A stretch of DNA of 10,453 nucleotides. Source: Sulfurimonas sp. (GTDB taxonomy: Bacteria > Campylobacterota > Campylobacteria > Campylobacterales > Sulfurimonadaceae). Below, one piece after another: positions 1-6,608 of the stretch. A model generated the notes under the pieces. The model was given only the letters and a program-made list of their open reading frames with translations. It was not told the origin of the DNA and made no database searches. A program made the position numbers and the translations under genes. The stretch lies in NCBI GenBank assembly GCA_026988735.1, contig JALSKR010000225.1:1-10453 (forward strand). The letters are read 5' to 3'. The stretch's first letter is position 1; every line of letters begins with the position of its first letter.

Positions 1-1533
1 TAAACGCAGTTTTTTATATTCCAACACAAGTGTTTCAACAAAGAATTTGGAAAATTTCAGTGGAGCAGATTTTATAACTGTATACCCGTTTTTCCCTTCA
101 CTGACGATTTTTCCGCCTATAGTTATGTGTACACCATCCTCGGTTTGTCCGTTCACTTTTGCCTTGCAGCCTTCAAAACCGATGTCTCCTATTTCATGTG
201 TTCCGCAGCCTTTGACACAGGCTGACCAGTACATTCGTATTCTCCCTGATTCAAGAGGAACAGCTTTACTCAAATATTGAGCCATCTCAATAGCATCCTC
301 TTTGTTTTCAATAACGCCAAATGCACAGTGTTTGGTTCCTGCACAGGCGACAAGATTGTTAAAGTAAGGCGTGTTTATATTTTTATATTTTGTAAAAAAC
401 GAATCCTGTAAAAGTGCAGCCGTATTTTTGACGCCCAGAATATAGATATTCTGTTCAACGCTGAATCTGATTTGGCTGTTACCGTGAGTTTGACTCAATT
501 CGGCTACTTTTATCAGCTCACTTCCTGCAAAGATTCCCGAAGGTACAATTACCTGTACCCCGAAGGAACCGTCTCGAAGTTGGATTTTCCCGTGTTCTGA
601 GTCTACAGGGTCTATTTGTGTCATTGTGTCACCGGCGGTTGCAAAATTTACACCTGCAACCTCACGAATTGCTGCAGAAATTTCAGCCATACCGACAGCC
701 TCAATGAGAAAATGCAGTCTGTTTTTATTTCTGTTATCACGGAAACCGTATTTTTGAAAAATTGCAATTAATGCACCGTAAGCCTGTAAAACCTCTTCTT
801 CATTTGCCAAAAATATATCTGCATTTTTGGCAATCATACCGACCCTGCCACCAAGAAACAAGTTGTAACCGTATACTCCGTCTTTTTGTGCAAGCACAAG
901 AGAACAGTCATGTCCAAAAACATTACATCTGTTTGCAAGGGAACCTGAAATTCCCGTATTGAATTTTCTCGGCAGTGTCGAAATCCAATCCGGATTTTTT
1001 AAAAATGTTTTTTCGATTTTTTTGAGCAAATTATAGGAAGGAAGGACATTGTCAAAACCGTCTTTATCAAATGGGTCTGTGACGATATTTCTAAAGTTGT
1101 CTACACCTGTCTGGTAGGAAGTAAGTCCAACTTCTTCAAGCCCGTTTAAAATAGCAGGCATATCTTCAATATTTAAAAAACGAAGTTCAATTTGTGCTCT
1201 GGTTGTGATATCAATATAATCTTGACCGAAATTTTTTGCAATTTCTCCGATTTTTCTTGCCTGAACTGCGTCCAGATGTCCTCCTGCAACTCTGACTCTC
1301 ATCATAAACTGCTTCGGTGTGAGACCGTCTTTGTCAAAGATACCAAAACATTTGAGAAAATATTTTTTGTCTTCATCAGGAATTGCATCATACCCCTCTC
1401 GTGCATACTCTGCTATCTTCTCAAAAGCCTCCATAGGGCTTTTAAGATTTTTGACTGTTTCGATTTTATTGACTTTTTTACTTCTGGCTTCATATGCTTT
1501 TTCTAATACTTGTAATTGCAAAATATTCTCCAT
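1..1533 (-). CDS. nirA: Siroheme/[4Fe-4S] nitrite reductase, NirA type (3' end cut by window edge)
   Basis: Likely catalyses the six-electron reduction of nitrite to ammonium in the cytoplasm, usually with ferredoxin as donor. The frame is open for 511 codons to base 1, so the C-terminus is missing; the family is usually about 510-590 aa, so little should be lost. The siroheme-[4Fe-4S] cysteines are clear: C397-x5-C403 and C439-x3-C443 (VACAGTKHC and SACVKGCG). Other nitrite/sulfite reductase signatures are TTRAQIELR at 110-118 and LPRKFN at 187-192. The ATG at 1533-1531 is the first start after the upstream narK stop, which lies in the same frame. A Shine-Dalgarno sequence is poor: GAGAGA abuts the ATG and GGAAGA is about 15 nt away, so coupling to narK is likely. 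Sulfite reductase is the alternative by sequence; the neighbours narK and nasA favour nitrite. Confidence 0.88.
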   Translation of the reverse strand, partial: MENILQLQVLEKAYEARSKKVNKIETVKNLKSPMEAFEKIAEYAREGYDAIPDEDKKYFLKCFGIFDKDGLTPKQFMMRVRVAGGHLDAVQARKIGEIAKNFGQDYIDITTRAQIELRFLNIEDMPAILNGLEEVGLTSYQTGVDNFRNIVTDPFDKDGFDNVLPSYNLLKKIEKTFLKNPDWISTLPRKFNTGISGSLANRCNVFGHDCSLVLAQKDGVYGYNLFLGGRVGMIAKNADIFLANEEEVLQAYGALIAIFQKYGFRDNRNKNRLHFLIEAVGMAEISAAIREVAGVNFATAGDTMTQIDPVDSEHGKIQLRDGSFGVQVIVPSGIFAGSELIKVAELSQTHGNSQIRFSVEQNIYILGVKNTAALLQDSFFTKYKNINTPYFNNLVACAGTKHCAFGVIENKEDAIEMAQYLSKAVPLESGRIRMYWSACVKGCGTHEIGDIGFEGCKAKVNGQTEDGVHITIGGKIVSEGKNGYTVIKSAPLKFSKFFVETLVLEYKKLRL

Positions 1534-1542
1534 TCTCTCATT

Positions 1543-2823
1543 TTATATTCTTCCACCGGCTGCAACACCCCAGGTCGTTCTCCATCGTGTTTTTACCAAA
1601 CTTATTCCCATGATAGCTACAAGTACCACGCCGGCAAATATCATAAAACCTGCCGAATAACCGTCAAAGGCACCTTTTGACCATCCCAGTGTTTTAATGA
1701 GTGCTGTACCGCCAAGTCCGCCGGCAGCACCGATAATCCCCGTCATGATACCTATGTCTTTACCAAATCGCTGTGGTACCAGTTGAAAAACTGCTCCGTT
1801 TGCCATACCAAGATTTGCCATTATTGCAAAGAGCACTGCTATGGCAACCCAAAACGGCAGGGTGACTGTTGCATTTATAACTGCCAGAGTCGCAACAATT
1901 CCAAAGAAAATGTAAAGTGATTTTACACCACCCATTTTATCAGCAATAGCACCACCAACCGGTCTTAAAACTGCACCGGCAAAAATTGTCAGTGCTCCGA
2001 AATAACCGGCGATTACTTTGACATTTGGCTCATTGAAAACATTCATTCCAAAACTGCTCATATCGGCTTGATAGGTATTCATAAGATAAACTTTCATATA
2101 TCCTGCAAACCCGACAAATCCTCCAAAGCTTACTGCATAAAAGAGGTTAAACCACCATGTATCTCTGTCTTTTAAAAGCTTGGCATAATCTTTGAGTTTT
2201 TTAGGACGAGGTGTATAAACCTCTTTTGGCGCATCTTTTGCTAAAAAAATGTATGTTATGAAAATAAGTGTTGATAATGCGCCACCAACCAAAAAGACTG
2301 CCTGCCATCCCCAAAGTTCTGCTATTTTTGGAGCAAAAAGGAAGTCAATGACTACTCCGATATTTCCGGCGCCTGCAATTCCCAAAACAACACCTTGCAG
2401 TTTAGGTGGATACCATTGTCCGGCCTGTGGAAGTGCTACAGCAAAAGATGCTCCAGCAAAACCTAAACCAACAGCGACAACAAGAAGTTCATTATAGGTA
2501 ATTGTTTCACCTCTGAAGTAAGCATAAAACAAAACAGATATAACAACTGCCTGACTCATAAGTGCTGTCTTTTTGGCACCGAATTTATCAACGCCAAAAC
2601 CAAGTAAAATACGAAGCAGTGCTCCGGCCAAAATAGGAATAGAAAGAAGCGTTGCTTTTTGCGAAGCACTCATTATAAATCCGTGCATTGCCAGTGATTC
2701 ACTGATCTCTGTTGCCAATGGGCCCAGCATTGTCCAGACCATAAAACTAAAATCAAAATAAAGAAAAGCTGCAAAAAGTGTTTTTGCATCGCCTTGACCT
2801 TTGAGTGCTTTAAAACTTGCCAT
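1543..2823 (-). CDS. narK: Nitrate/nitrite transporter, NarK/NasA family (MFS)
   Basis: A 426-aa major facilitator protein with about 12 hydrophobic helices that moves nitrate and/or nitrite across the inner membrane. Both nitrate-signature motifs are present: NS1 at 147-165 (core GIAGAGNIG, then a P at 165) and NS2 at 362-372 (GIIGAAGGLGG). R71 (ALLRILLGFGVDKFG) and R287 (AVLRPVGGAIADKMGG) lie in repeated positions of the two halves and match the paired substrate-binding arginines known in NarK. The start is supported by GGAGA (complement of 2831-2835) 7 nt upstream of the ATG. It is the first gene of a two-gene minus-strand unit with nirA, which points to uptake for assimilation. The sequence alone cannot separate nitrate/H+ symport from nitrate/nitrite exchange. 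Confidence 0.92.
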   Translation of the reverse strand: MASFKALKGQGDAKTLFAAFLYFDFSFMVWTMLGPLATEISESLAMHGFIMSASQKATLLSIPILAGALLRILLGFGVDKFGAKKTALMSQAVVISVLFYAYFRGETITYNELLVVAVGLGFAGASFAVALPQAGQWYPPKLQGVVLGIAGAGNIGVVIDFLFAPKIAELWGWQAVFLVGGALSTLIFITYIFLAKDAPKEVYTPRPKKLKDYAKLLKDRDTWWFNLFYAVSFGGFVGFAGYMKVYLMNTYQADMSSFGMNVFNEPNVKVIAGYFGALTIFAGAVLRPVGGAIADKMGGVKSLYIFFGIVATLAVINATVTLPFWVAIAVLFAIMANLGMANGAVFQLVPQRFGKDIGIMTGIIGAAGGLGGTALIKTLGWSKGAFDGYSAGFMIFAGVVLVAIMGISLVKTRWRTTWGVAAGGRI

Positions 2824-2854
2824 ATTATATTCTCCAATGAAATTTAATAGTGTA

Positions 2855-2860
2855 ATTATA
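2855..2860 (-). promoter_or_regulatory. Candidate -10 box for narK-nirA
   Basis: The plus strand reads ATTATA, which is TATAAT on the minus strand, a perfect -10 hexamer 32 nt upstream of the narK ATG. The position 17 nt further upstream (TGTGAA on the minus strand) is a poor -35; Campylobacterota sigma-70 promoters commonly lack a conserved -35. Chance occurrence in AT-rich DNA is a real possibility. Confidence 0.45.
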
Positions 2861-2966
2861 GTGAAAAATATTTCCGATTCACAAATATTATTGGTTAAAA
2901 AATAATCAATTTAGAATTTTCAAAAGATTAGAAATTATACAATTTTCATATTAAAGAGTAATTTTC

Positions 2967-2980
2967 TTGATATATATCAA
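2967..2980. promoter_or_regulatory. FNR/CRP-family operator, perfect TTGAT-N4-ATCAA
   Basis: TTGATATATATCAA is a fully symmetric 14-bp palindrome identical to the FNR half-site consensus with the correct 4-nt spacer. Its centre (2973.5) is about 40-41 nt upstream of the start site expected from the TACAAT box at 3003-3008, the class II activator position. Regulators that read this sequence include FNR and the NO/nitrite-responsive DNR/NnrR-type members of the family. Which one acts here cannot be told from the site. Confidence 0.7.
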
Positions 2981-3002
2981 TTTTCTCAATTCTTGTTTTT
3001 TA

Positions 3003-3008
3003 TACAAT
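3003..3008 (+). promoter_or_regulatory. Candidate -10 box for the heme-copper operon
   Basis: TACAAT differs from TATAAT at one base and lies in a T-rich context. A start site 6-7 nt downstream (about 3014-3015) leaves a leader of about 21 nt before the ATG at 3036, with AAGGAG at 3021-3026. The upstream FNR palindrome replaces a recognisable -35, as expected for an activator-dependent promoter. Confidence 0.5.
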
Positions 3009-3035
3009 TTGTGAAAATTTAAGGAGAGCATTATC

Positions 3036-3650
3036 ATGACATTTACAAATTCGGCTGAATTGTTGTCTTTTCACTGGGTTGCCTACTCTATATATGCTGC
3101 AATGATTATTTCTGTTGTTGCATGGTTTGGGTATAACCTGACAAAAAAAGATGCCAAGTCAGTTTTTCGTATTCCGTTTTACTGGTATATGGCATTTTTG
3201 GTTGCTGGCGGTGTGGGACACCATATTTTTACATACAATACAATACCCTGGGTATCGCAGGATATCGACAGGCACAATATAACACCGGATGTGAAGTATG
3301 AGTTCGAGATTAAAGATCATAAGTGGATAGGTTTGCCAAAACAGATAGTCATTCAGTGTGGACAAACGGTGGAGTTTGATGTCCACAGTAGAGATTTGGT
3401 GTATGGTTTTGGACTTTTTCGTCAAGACGGTTCCATGGTGATGCAGATGCAGGTCAATCCCGGTACGGATGTGAACGGTATTTTGGATTCCAATGATATT
3501 CTATGGACATTTAATCATAACGGTGTTTTCGATTTAACATCTACTGAATATTCCGGACCTAGACAGTACAGCGAAGATGGTAAAGATTTAATGCTGGTAA
3601 AAGATTTCGTTAAAGTTGTAGGTTGTAAAGATAATGGAGGAATTCAATGA
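3036..3650 (+). CDS. Heme-copper oxidoreductase subunit II-like protein without CuA ligands
   Basis: A 204-aa protein with two N-terminal membrane helices (about 14-34 and 47-66) and a periplasmic cupredoxin-like domain (about 85-197), the layout of cytochrome oxidase subunit II. The CuA motif C-x3-C-x3-H-x2-M appears as S169-TEY-S173-GPR-Q177-YS-E180, so both cysteines, the His and the Met are substituted while the internal TEY is kept. The upstream CuA histidine in the usual D-V-x-H-G-F segment is Tyr (D120-LVY123-GF). It therefore should not bind CuA. There is no CxxCH, so it is not a cytochrome c either. AAGGAG 9 nt before the ATG supports the start. The stop overlaps the subunit I start (ATGA). 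It probably stabilises subunit I or shapes a quinol or donor site, as the CuA-less subunit II of quinol oxidases does; this role is inferred. Confidence 0.82.
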   Translation: MTFTNSAELLSFHWVAYSIYAAMIISVVAWFGYNLTKKDAKSVFRIPFYWYMAFLVAGGVGHHIFTYNTIPWVSQDIDRHNITPDVKYEFEIKDHKWIGLPKQIVIQCGQTVEFDVHSRDLVYGFGLFRQDGSMVMQMQVNPGTDVNGILDSNDILWTFNHNGVFDLTSTEYSGPRQYSEDGKDLMLVKDFVKVVGCKDNGGIQ

Positions 3651-5338
3651 GTTATATACATACACTGATAAATGGTACAAATTTTGACCATAAAGGCTTG
3701 AATGCTTTACAGAAAGTAACGCTGCGGGCAGTTGTTATGGCATTTTTATTTTATGGATTGGTTGCTTTGGAAGGTATGATTATGCGAATGGTTGAGGTTG
3801 GACATGTTCCACTGAATCCGCTTCCTGAACAGTTTTTTCATCCGGAACATTTCTTTTCTATTATGACTGTGCATCCGATTGTCGGTATATTCGGTTCGAC
3901 ATATCAGTTGGTTTTTGGTGCCTTTACTTTTTTGGTGCCGTATCTTACGAAAAAACCGCTCTACAGCGTAAAACTTGCCAACTGGACCTGGATACTGATT
4001 ACTGCAGGAACTGCTCTTGCATGGGTAGCTGCTTTTGTATGGCAGTATGCACCTCTTTATACACTCTACTGGCCACTGCCGGCTGATACGCATCAGTTTA
4101 ATGTTATAGGCGGAATTGTGTTCATCATTGGTGTAGCTTTGATTATGGTTGGCACTTTGGGTTTTATTTATAACATTTATGCAACAATTTTTGCACGTGT
4201 GGGAATTCATAAAAACAAGACAACTAAAGAACTGTTGATTTCCGGCTTTGGTATTGACGGATTTTTGAATCTTATCAACAAGCTTCGAGGGAAACAGCCT
4301 TATACAAAAGAGCCGGCACTGGCACTCCCTGTTGTGGCAATTTTTCGCGGAACAGTCGATACATTTTTGGATGCACTGGTGATTTTGGGTGCGGGTATTT
4401 TAATTCTGGTTTATTTGCTTTTTGATGCAAGCGGACATGCACTTGATGTCACAGCTATAGATGCGCTATTGTATAAAAACTTCTTCTGGTGGGGGCTTGA
4501 TCTTGTTGCTGACGGACTTGTACTGATTTATGTGGCAGGCTCATGGTATTTATTGGCTACATTGATTACAGGACAAAAGCTCTTTATGGAAAATGTTGCG
4601 CGTGCTGCATTAATGCTTGAGCTTTTGGTATCATGGATGGTTTGGTCGCATCACCTTCTTGGAGATCAGGGACAGCCTGAAATGATGAAACTTATCTCCG
4701 GTGAGATGGTTACTGCCTTTGAACTGCTGACTCAGGGACTTGCACTTTTTATTACCCTTGTTACCTTATGGAAAGCCCGTCCTCTGAAAATGACTATGGA
4801 GTTGAAATACCTTCTTGGCGGACTTGTAGGTTTTGGTCTGGCTGTACCTGCTGCAATTATCCAGGCAGATATGGGTATGAACAGAGTGTTGCATAATACG
4901 CAGTGGATTATCGGTGCGCATGTGCATATCGCTTTGATTGTCGGATTGTATATGACACTCTATTCTGCGTTGTACGTTCTGTGGCCACTGGTAACCAACA
5001 ATACAAAACTTTACTCACACAAGTTGGCAAACACACACTTCTGGCTGCATCTTATAGGCGGAATCGGTATGGGTGCATTTATGGGAATGGCAGGACTTGA
5101 CGGTATGCTCCGTCGTCATCTCTATGTGGATGGGCAGTTTAATCCCGACATGATATTTGCCGCTATTTTTGGAAGTATGCTGCTTGTTGCCTGGGCAGTA
5201 TTTTTATACAATATTATTATGAGTGTGGGTATCAAAGGCTTAATCGGTATATTTTTACCTGCAAAAGATGCAACTGCTTCTTATGGCATAGAAGAAGAGT
5301 TGGAACCGGCAGATGATCCGGCATTTGCAAATGCATAA
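3647..5338 (+). CDS. Divergent heme-copper oxidoreductase subunit I, probable atypical nitric oxide reductase
   Basis: A 563-aa membrane protein with about 12 helices in the heme-copper oxidase/NOR superfamily. Heme ligands are intact: H76 (MTVHPIVG, helix II) and H427 for the low-spin heme, H425 for the high-spin heme (WIIGAHVHIALIVG, helix X). The helix VII pair H335-H336 (VWSHHLLGD) is intact. In helix VI the expected W-W-x-x-H-x-x-x-(Y/E) reads WWGLDLVADG: the first active-site metal ligand is D285, and D289 takes the place of the cross-linked Tyr of A/B-type oxidases or the Glu of cNOR. There is no Tyr on helix VII (about 317-336) as in cbb3 oxidases. These features argue against O2 reduction with proton pumping and for a NOR-like enzyme (2 NO to N2O). 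I recall an uncharacterised branch called gNOR with an Asp for His change, but cannot verify membership here. GGAGG at 3636-3640 precedes the ATG, which overlaps the subunit II stop. Confidence 0.8.
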   Translation: MSYIHTLINGTNFDHKGLNALQKVTLRAVVMAFLFYGLVALEGMIMRMVEVGHVPLNPLPEQFFHPEHFFSIMTVHPIVGIFGSTYQLVFGAFTFLVPYLTKKPLYSVKLANWTWILITAGTALAWVAAFVWQYAPLYTLYWPLPADTHQFNVIGGIVFIIGVALIMVGTLGFIYNIYATIFARVGIHKNKTTKELLISGFGIDGFLNLINKLRGKQPYTKEPALALPVVAIFRGTVDTFLDALVILGAGILILVYLLFDASGHALDVTAIDALLYKNFFWWGLDLVADGLVLIYVAGSWYLLATLITGQKLFMENVARAALMLELLVSWMVWSHHLLGDQGQPEMMKLISGEMVTAFELLTQGLALFITLVTLWKARPLKMTMELKYLLGGLVGFGLAVPAAIIQADMGMNRVLHNTQWIIGAHVHIALIVGLYMTLYSALYVLWPLVTNNTKLYSHKLANTHFWLHLIGGIGMGAFMGMAGLDGMLRRHLYVDGQFNPDMIFAAIFGSMLLVAWAVFLYNIIMSVGIKGLIGIFLPAKDATASYGIEEELEPADDPAFANA

Positions 5339-5347
5339 AAATCCAGC

Positions 5348-5953
5348 ATGCTGAATTTAGAGAGAGTCGCTTATGAGATAAAAACGGTAGGTCTTTATGA
5401 TTTGGTCTTACAGGATGTGCAAAGAGTTGCTAAAAAAACAAGGGTTTCAGAACCTGAAATCCTTGAAATACTGGCCGCACATCCTGAAATTTTACAAGAT
5501 TATATGCAGACAAATGTCGAATATAATTTGAGTAATATTCATCTCAAAGATATCAATGTAGAAAATCTCAAAGATGAATGTAAAAATGAGGCAGAGACTT
5601 TTAATGAAAATCTGGAAAAATTACGTGCCTTGGAAAAATATACACTTGATTTTGAACAGAGTGCAACACTTGTTATCATCTTTTCCATTGAGTTTTTTGT
5701 ACTTTTTTCTGTGCAGTATTTTATAGTGCTTTTAAATCTTAAAGAGTGGCAATGGTGGATATATACTCTTTTTGCTTCTTCTGTTGCGCTTGCATACTGG
5801 TATGGTAAAAAACAGAGTCGATTATATGCAAAAAATAAAAAGGCATATGAAACGTTATATCTACAAACGCTCAAAATTTTGGAAAAGCTTGAAGAAAATG
5901 GCTGTGTCAAAAAAAAGGACCTTTTAATCAAAGAGTGTGAAGAACATGTCTAA
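5348..5953 (+). CDS. Two-TM membrane protein of unknown family, coupled to the heme-copper operon
   Basis: A 201-aa protein I do not recognise. Residues 1-52 are predicted helical, with a weakly helix-turn-helix-like stretch near 24-48 (VAKKTRVSEPEILEIL). Residues 66-100 are acidic and possibly coiled. Two membrane helices follow at about 106-129 and 134-152, then a charged, likely coiled-coil tail (153-201, K/E rich). The start lies 9 nt after the subunit I stop, in the same frame, and no good Shine-Dalgarno is visible, so translation probably depends on ribosomes finishing subunit I. The stop overlaps the next gene. Position suggests an assembly or accessory factor for the heme-copper enzyme, but nothing in the sequence proves it. 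Confidence 0.72.
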   Translation: MLNLERVAYEIKTVGLYDLVLQDVQRVAKKTRVSEPEILEILAAHPEILQDYMQTNVEYNLSNIHLKDINVENLKDECKNEAETFNENLEKLRALEKYTLDFEQSATLVIIFSIEFFVLFSVQYFIVLLNLKEWQWWIYTLFASSVALAYWYGKKQSRLYAKNKKAYETLYLQTLKILEKLEENGCVKKKDLLIKECEEHV

Positions 5954-6434
5954 AACAATCAGTGTTGACTATATTTGGAACAAAGAACTGGCTTTGCAGA
6001 CAAGCAAGCTTTTTTATGATTATGATATGCGTCATTCTGCCAAAAGATATATTGGTTGGTTTTTCGTGGCTTTGGTACAGTTTGGCATTGTCGGTGCTTT
6101 GAAACATGAGAGCTACGGTATTTTGTATATTTCTACTTTTTTGGTCTTTTACTGGTATTTTGGAAGATGGGTTCTGCGTAAAAGAGTGTTGGTGAATTTT
6201 TATAAGAAAAATATGCCAAAAAAAGTAAAAGTTCATTTTGATATTGACGGGAAGGGGTTGCATAAAGATGAAAATCTCATTTCATGGGAAGAAATTACAA
6301 AAATAACAGAACTTGAAAATGGTGTTTTGGTGCAAAGTCTGCATGATATGCTGTTTTTTCAAAATTCTGCCTTTGGATCTGCTGATGCATTCAAAGAGTT
6401 TCTGGCACTGGCCAAAGAAAAAGGAAAACTGTAA
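5946..6434 (+). CDS. YcxB-like small membrane protein
   Basis: A 162-aa protein with two membrane helices (about 35-52 and 57-75), a basic stretch (RKRVLVNFYKKNMPKK) and a C-terminal soluble domain. The C-terminal pattern, G-L-x-K-x-x-x-x-x-x-x-W-x-x-I followed by a short strand, a phenylalanine-rich strand (MLFFQNSAFGSA) and a last helix (AFKEFLALAKEK), resembles the YcxB-like family, whose function is unknown. I chose the ATG at 5946, with AAAGAG about 10 nt upstream; a GTG at 5937 would add three residues. It overlaps the upstream gene by 8 nt and the downstream microprotein gene by 1 nt, so it is part of the same transcript. Confidence 0.75.
   Translation: MSKTISVDYIWNKELALQTSKLFYDYDMRHSAKRYIGWFFVALVQFGIVGALKHESYGILYISTFLVFYWYFGRWVLRKRVLVNFYKKNMPKKVKVHFDIDGKGLHKDENLISWEEITKITELENGVLVQSLHDMLFFQNSAFGSADAFKEFLALAKEKGKL
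6421..6425 (+). promoter_or_regulatory. Shine-Dalgarno supporting the 32-aa microprotein
   Basis: AAGGA sits 8 nt upstream of the ATG at 6434, inside the last codons of the YcxB-like gene. This is good spacing and is the main argument that the very short downstream frame is translated. Confidence 0.6.
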
Positions 6435-6532
6435 TGCACTATTTTTTTATTGGAGCAGTGAGCCTGTTTGTCATAGGATTGCTCATTGTCGGGGCAGTCA
6501 TGGACAAAGATGATATGGAAGCTGATGATTAA
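6434..6532 (+). CDS. 32-aa single-TM microprotein at the end of the heme-copper operon
   Basis: A short frame of 32 codons plus stop, starting in a TAATG overlap with the YcxB-like gene and preceded by AAGGA at 8 nt. The product has one hydrophobic helix (about 3-23, FFIGAVSLFVIGLLIVGAVM) and a strongly acidic tail (DKDDMEADD). The size and layout resemble small accessory peptides of respiratory oxidases (CydX-, CcoQ- or CcoS-like), but I see no family motif. A role in assembly or stability of the upstream heme-copper enzyme is a reasonable inference. Being so short, it would be skipped by most gene finders. Confidence 0.62.
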   Translation: MHYFFIGAVSLFVIGLLIVGAVMDKDDMEADD

Positions 6533-6573
6533 AAATTAAACAAAGAATTATAAAAATATTCATTTGCATAGAG

Positions 6574-6579
6574 TATAAT
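6574..6579 (+). promoter_or_regulatory. -10 box for the dmsBC-nasA unit
   Basis: A perfect TATAAT in the 76-nt spacer between the microprotein stop and the dmsBC start at 6609. A start site near 6586 would give a leader of about 23 nt containing the GGAG at 6596-6599. No clear -35 and no FNR-type palindrome are seen here, so this unit may be controlled differently from the upstream operon. No terminator hairpin is visible in 6533-6593, so read-through from the upstream operon is possible. Confidence 0.55.
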
Positions 6580-6595
6580 TTCATCACTTTTATAT

Positions 6596-6599
6596 GGAG
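6596..6599 (+). promoter_or_regulatory. Shine-Dalgarno that decides the dmsBC start
   Basis: GGAG lies 9 nt upstream of the ATG at 6609. In-frame ATGs at 6594 and 6600 overlap or immediately follow this motif and have no ribosome binding site of their own, so 6609 is the preferred start. Confidence 0.65.
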
Positions 6600-6608
6600 A
6601 TGACTTAC

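Larger units (their letters stand above)
2824..3035. promoter_or_regulatory. Divergent intergenic region between narK and the heme-copper operon
   Basis: A very AT-rich 212-nt spacer that must hold the promoters of both divergent units. It contains a perfect FNR-type palindrome, a candidate -10 box on each strand, and a clear ribosome binding site for each first gene (AAGGAG at 3021-3026 for the plus strand, GGAGA at 2835-2831 for the minus strand). No open reading frame or RNA gene is evident within it. Confidence 0.75.

Noticed and set aside
1192..1660. Two overlapping plus-strand frames spanning the nirA start and narK end
   Set aside because: Both are antisense to nirA and narK, whose frames carry full family motifs; the products look like composition-driven shadows.
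2891..2909. Imperfect inverted repeat TTGGTTA-N5-TAATCAA in the divergent spacer
   Set aside because: One arm mismatch and a spacing that fits neither the FNR nor the CRP format; in such AT-rich DNA this is weak evidence for an operator, although it sits about 50 nt upstream of the possible narK start site.
3746..4210. A 154-codon open frame on the minus strand inside subunit I
   Set aside because: It lies wholly antisense to a well-supported membrane-protein gene, its product is rich in Ser/Asn/His/Lys without any family pattern, and no ribosome binding site or promoter context favours it.
5336..5350. Subunit I stop (TAA) in the same frame as the following ATG, four codons apart, suggesting stop read-through fusion
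   Set aside because: The same arrangement occurs between narK and nirA and is expected by chance one time in three; there is no recoding signal around the stop.
5331..5354. Seven-codon frame overlapping the end of subunit I and the next gene's start
   Set aside because: Too short to judge, no convincing ribosome binding site, and no conservation can be tested here.
6533..6593. Possible transcription terminator between the heme-copper operon and dmsBC
   Set aside because: No GC-rich hairpin followed by a T tract is visible; the spacer is simply AT-rich.
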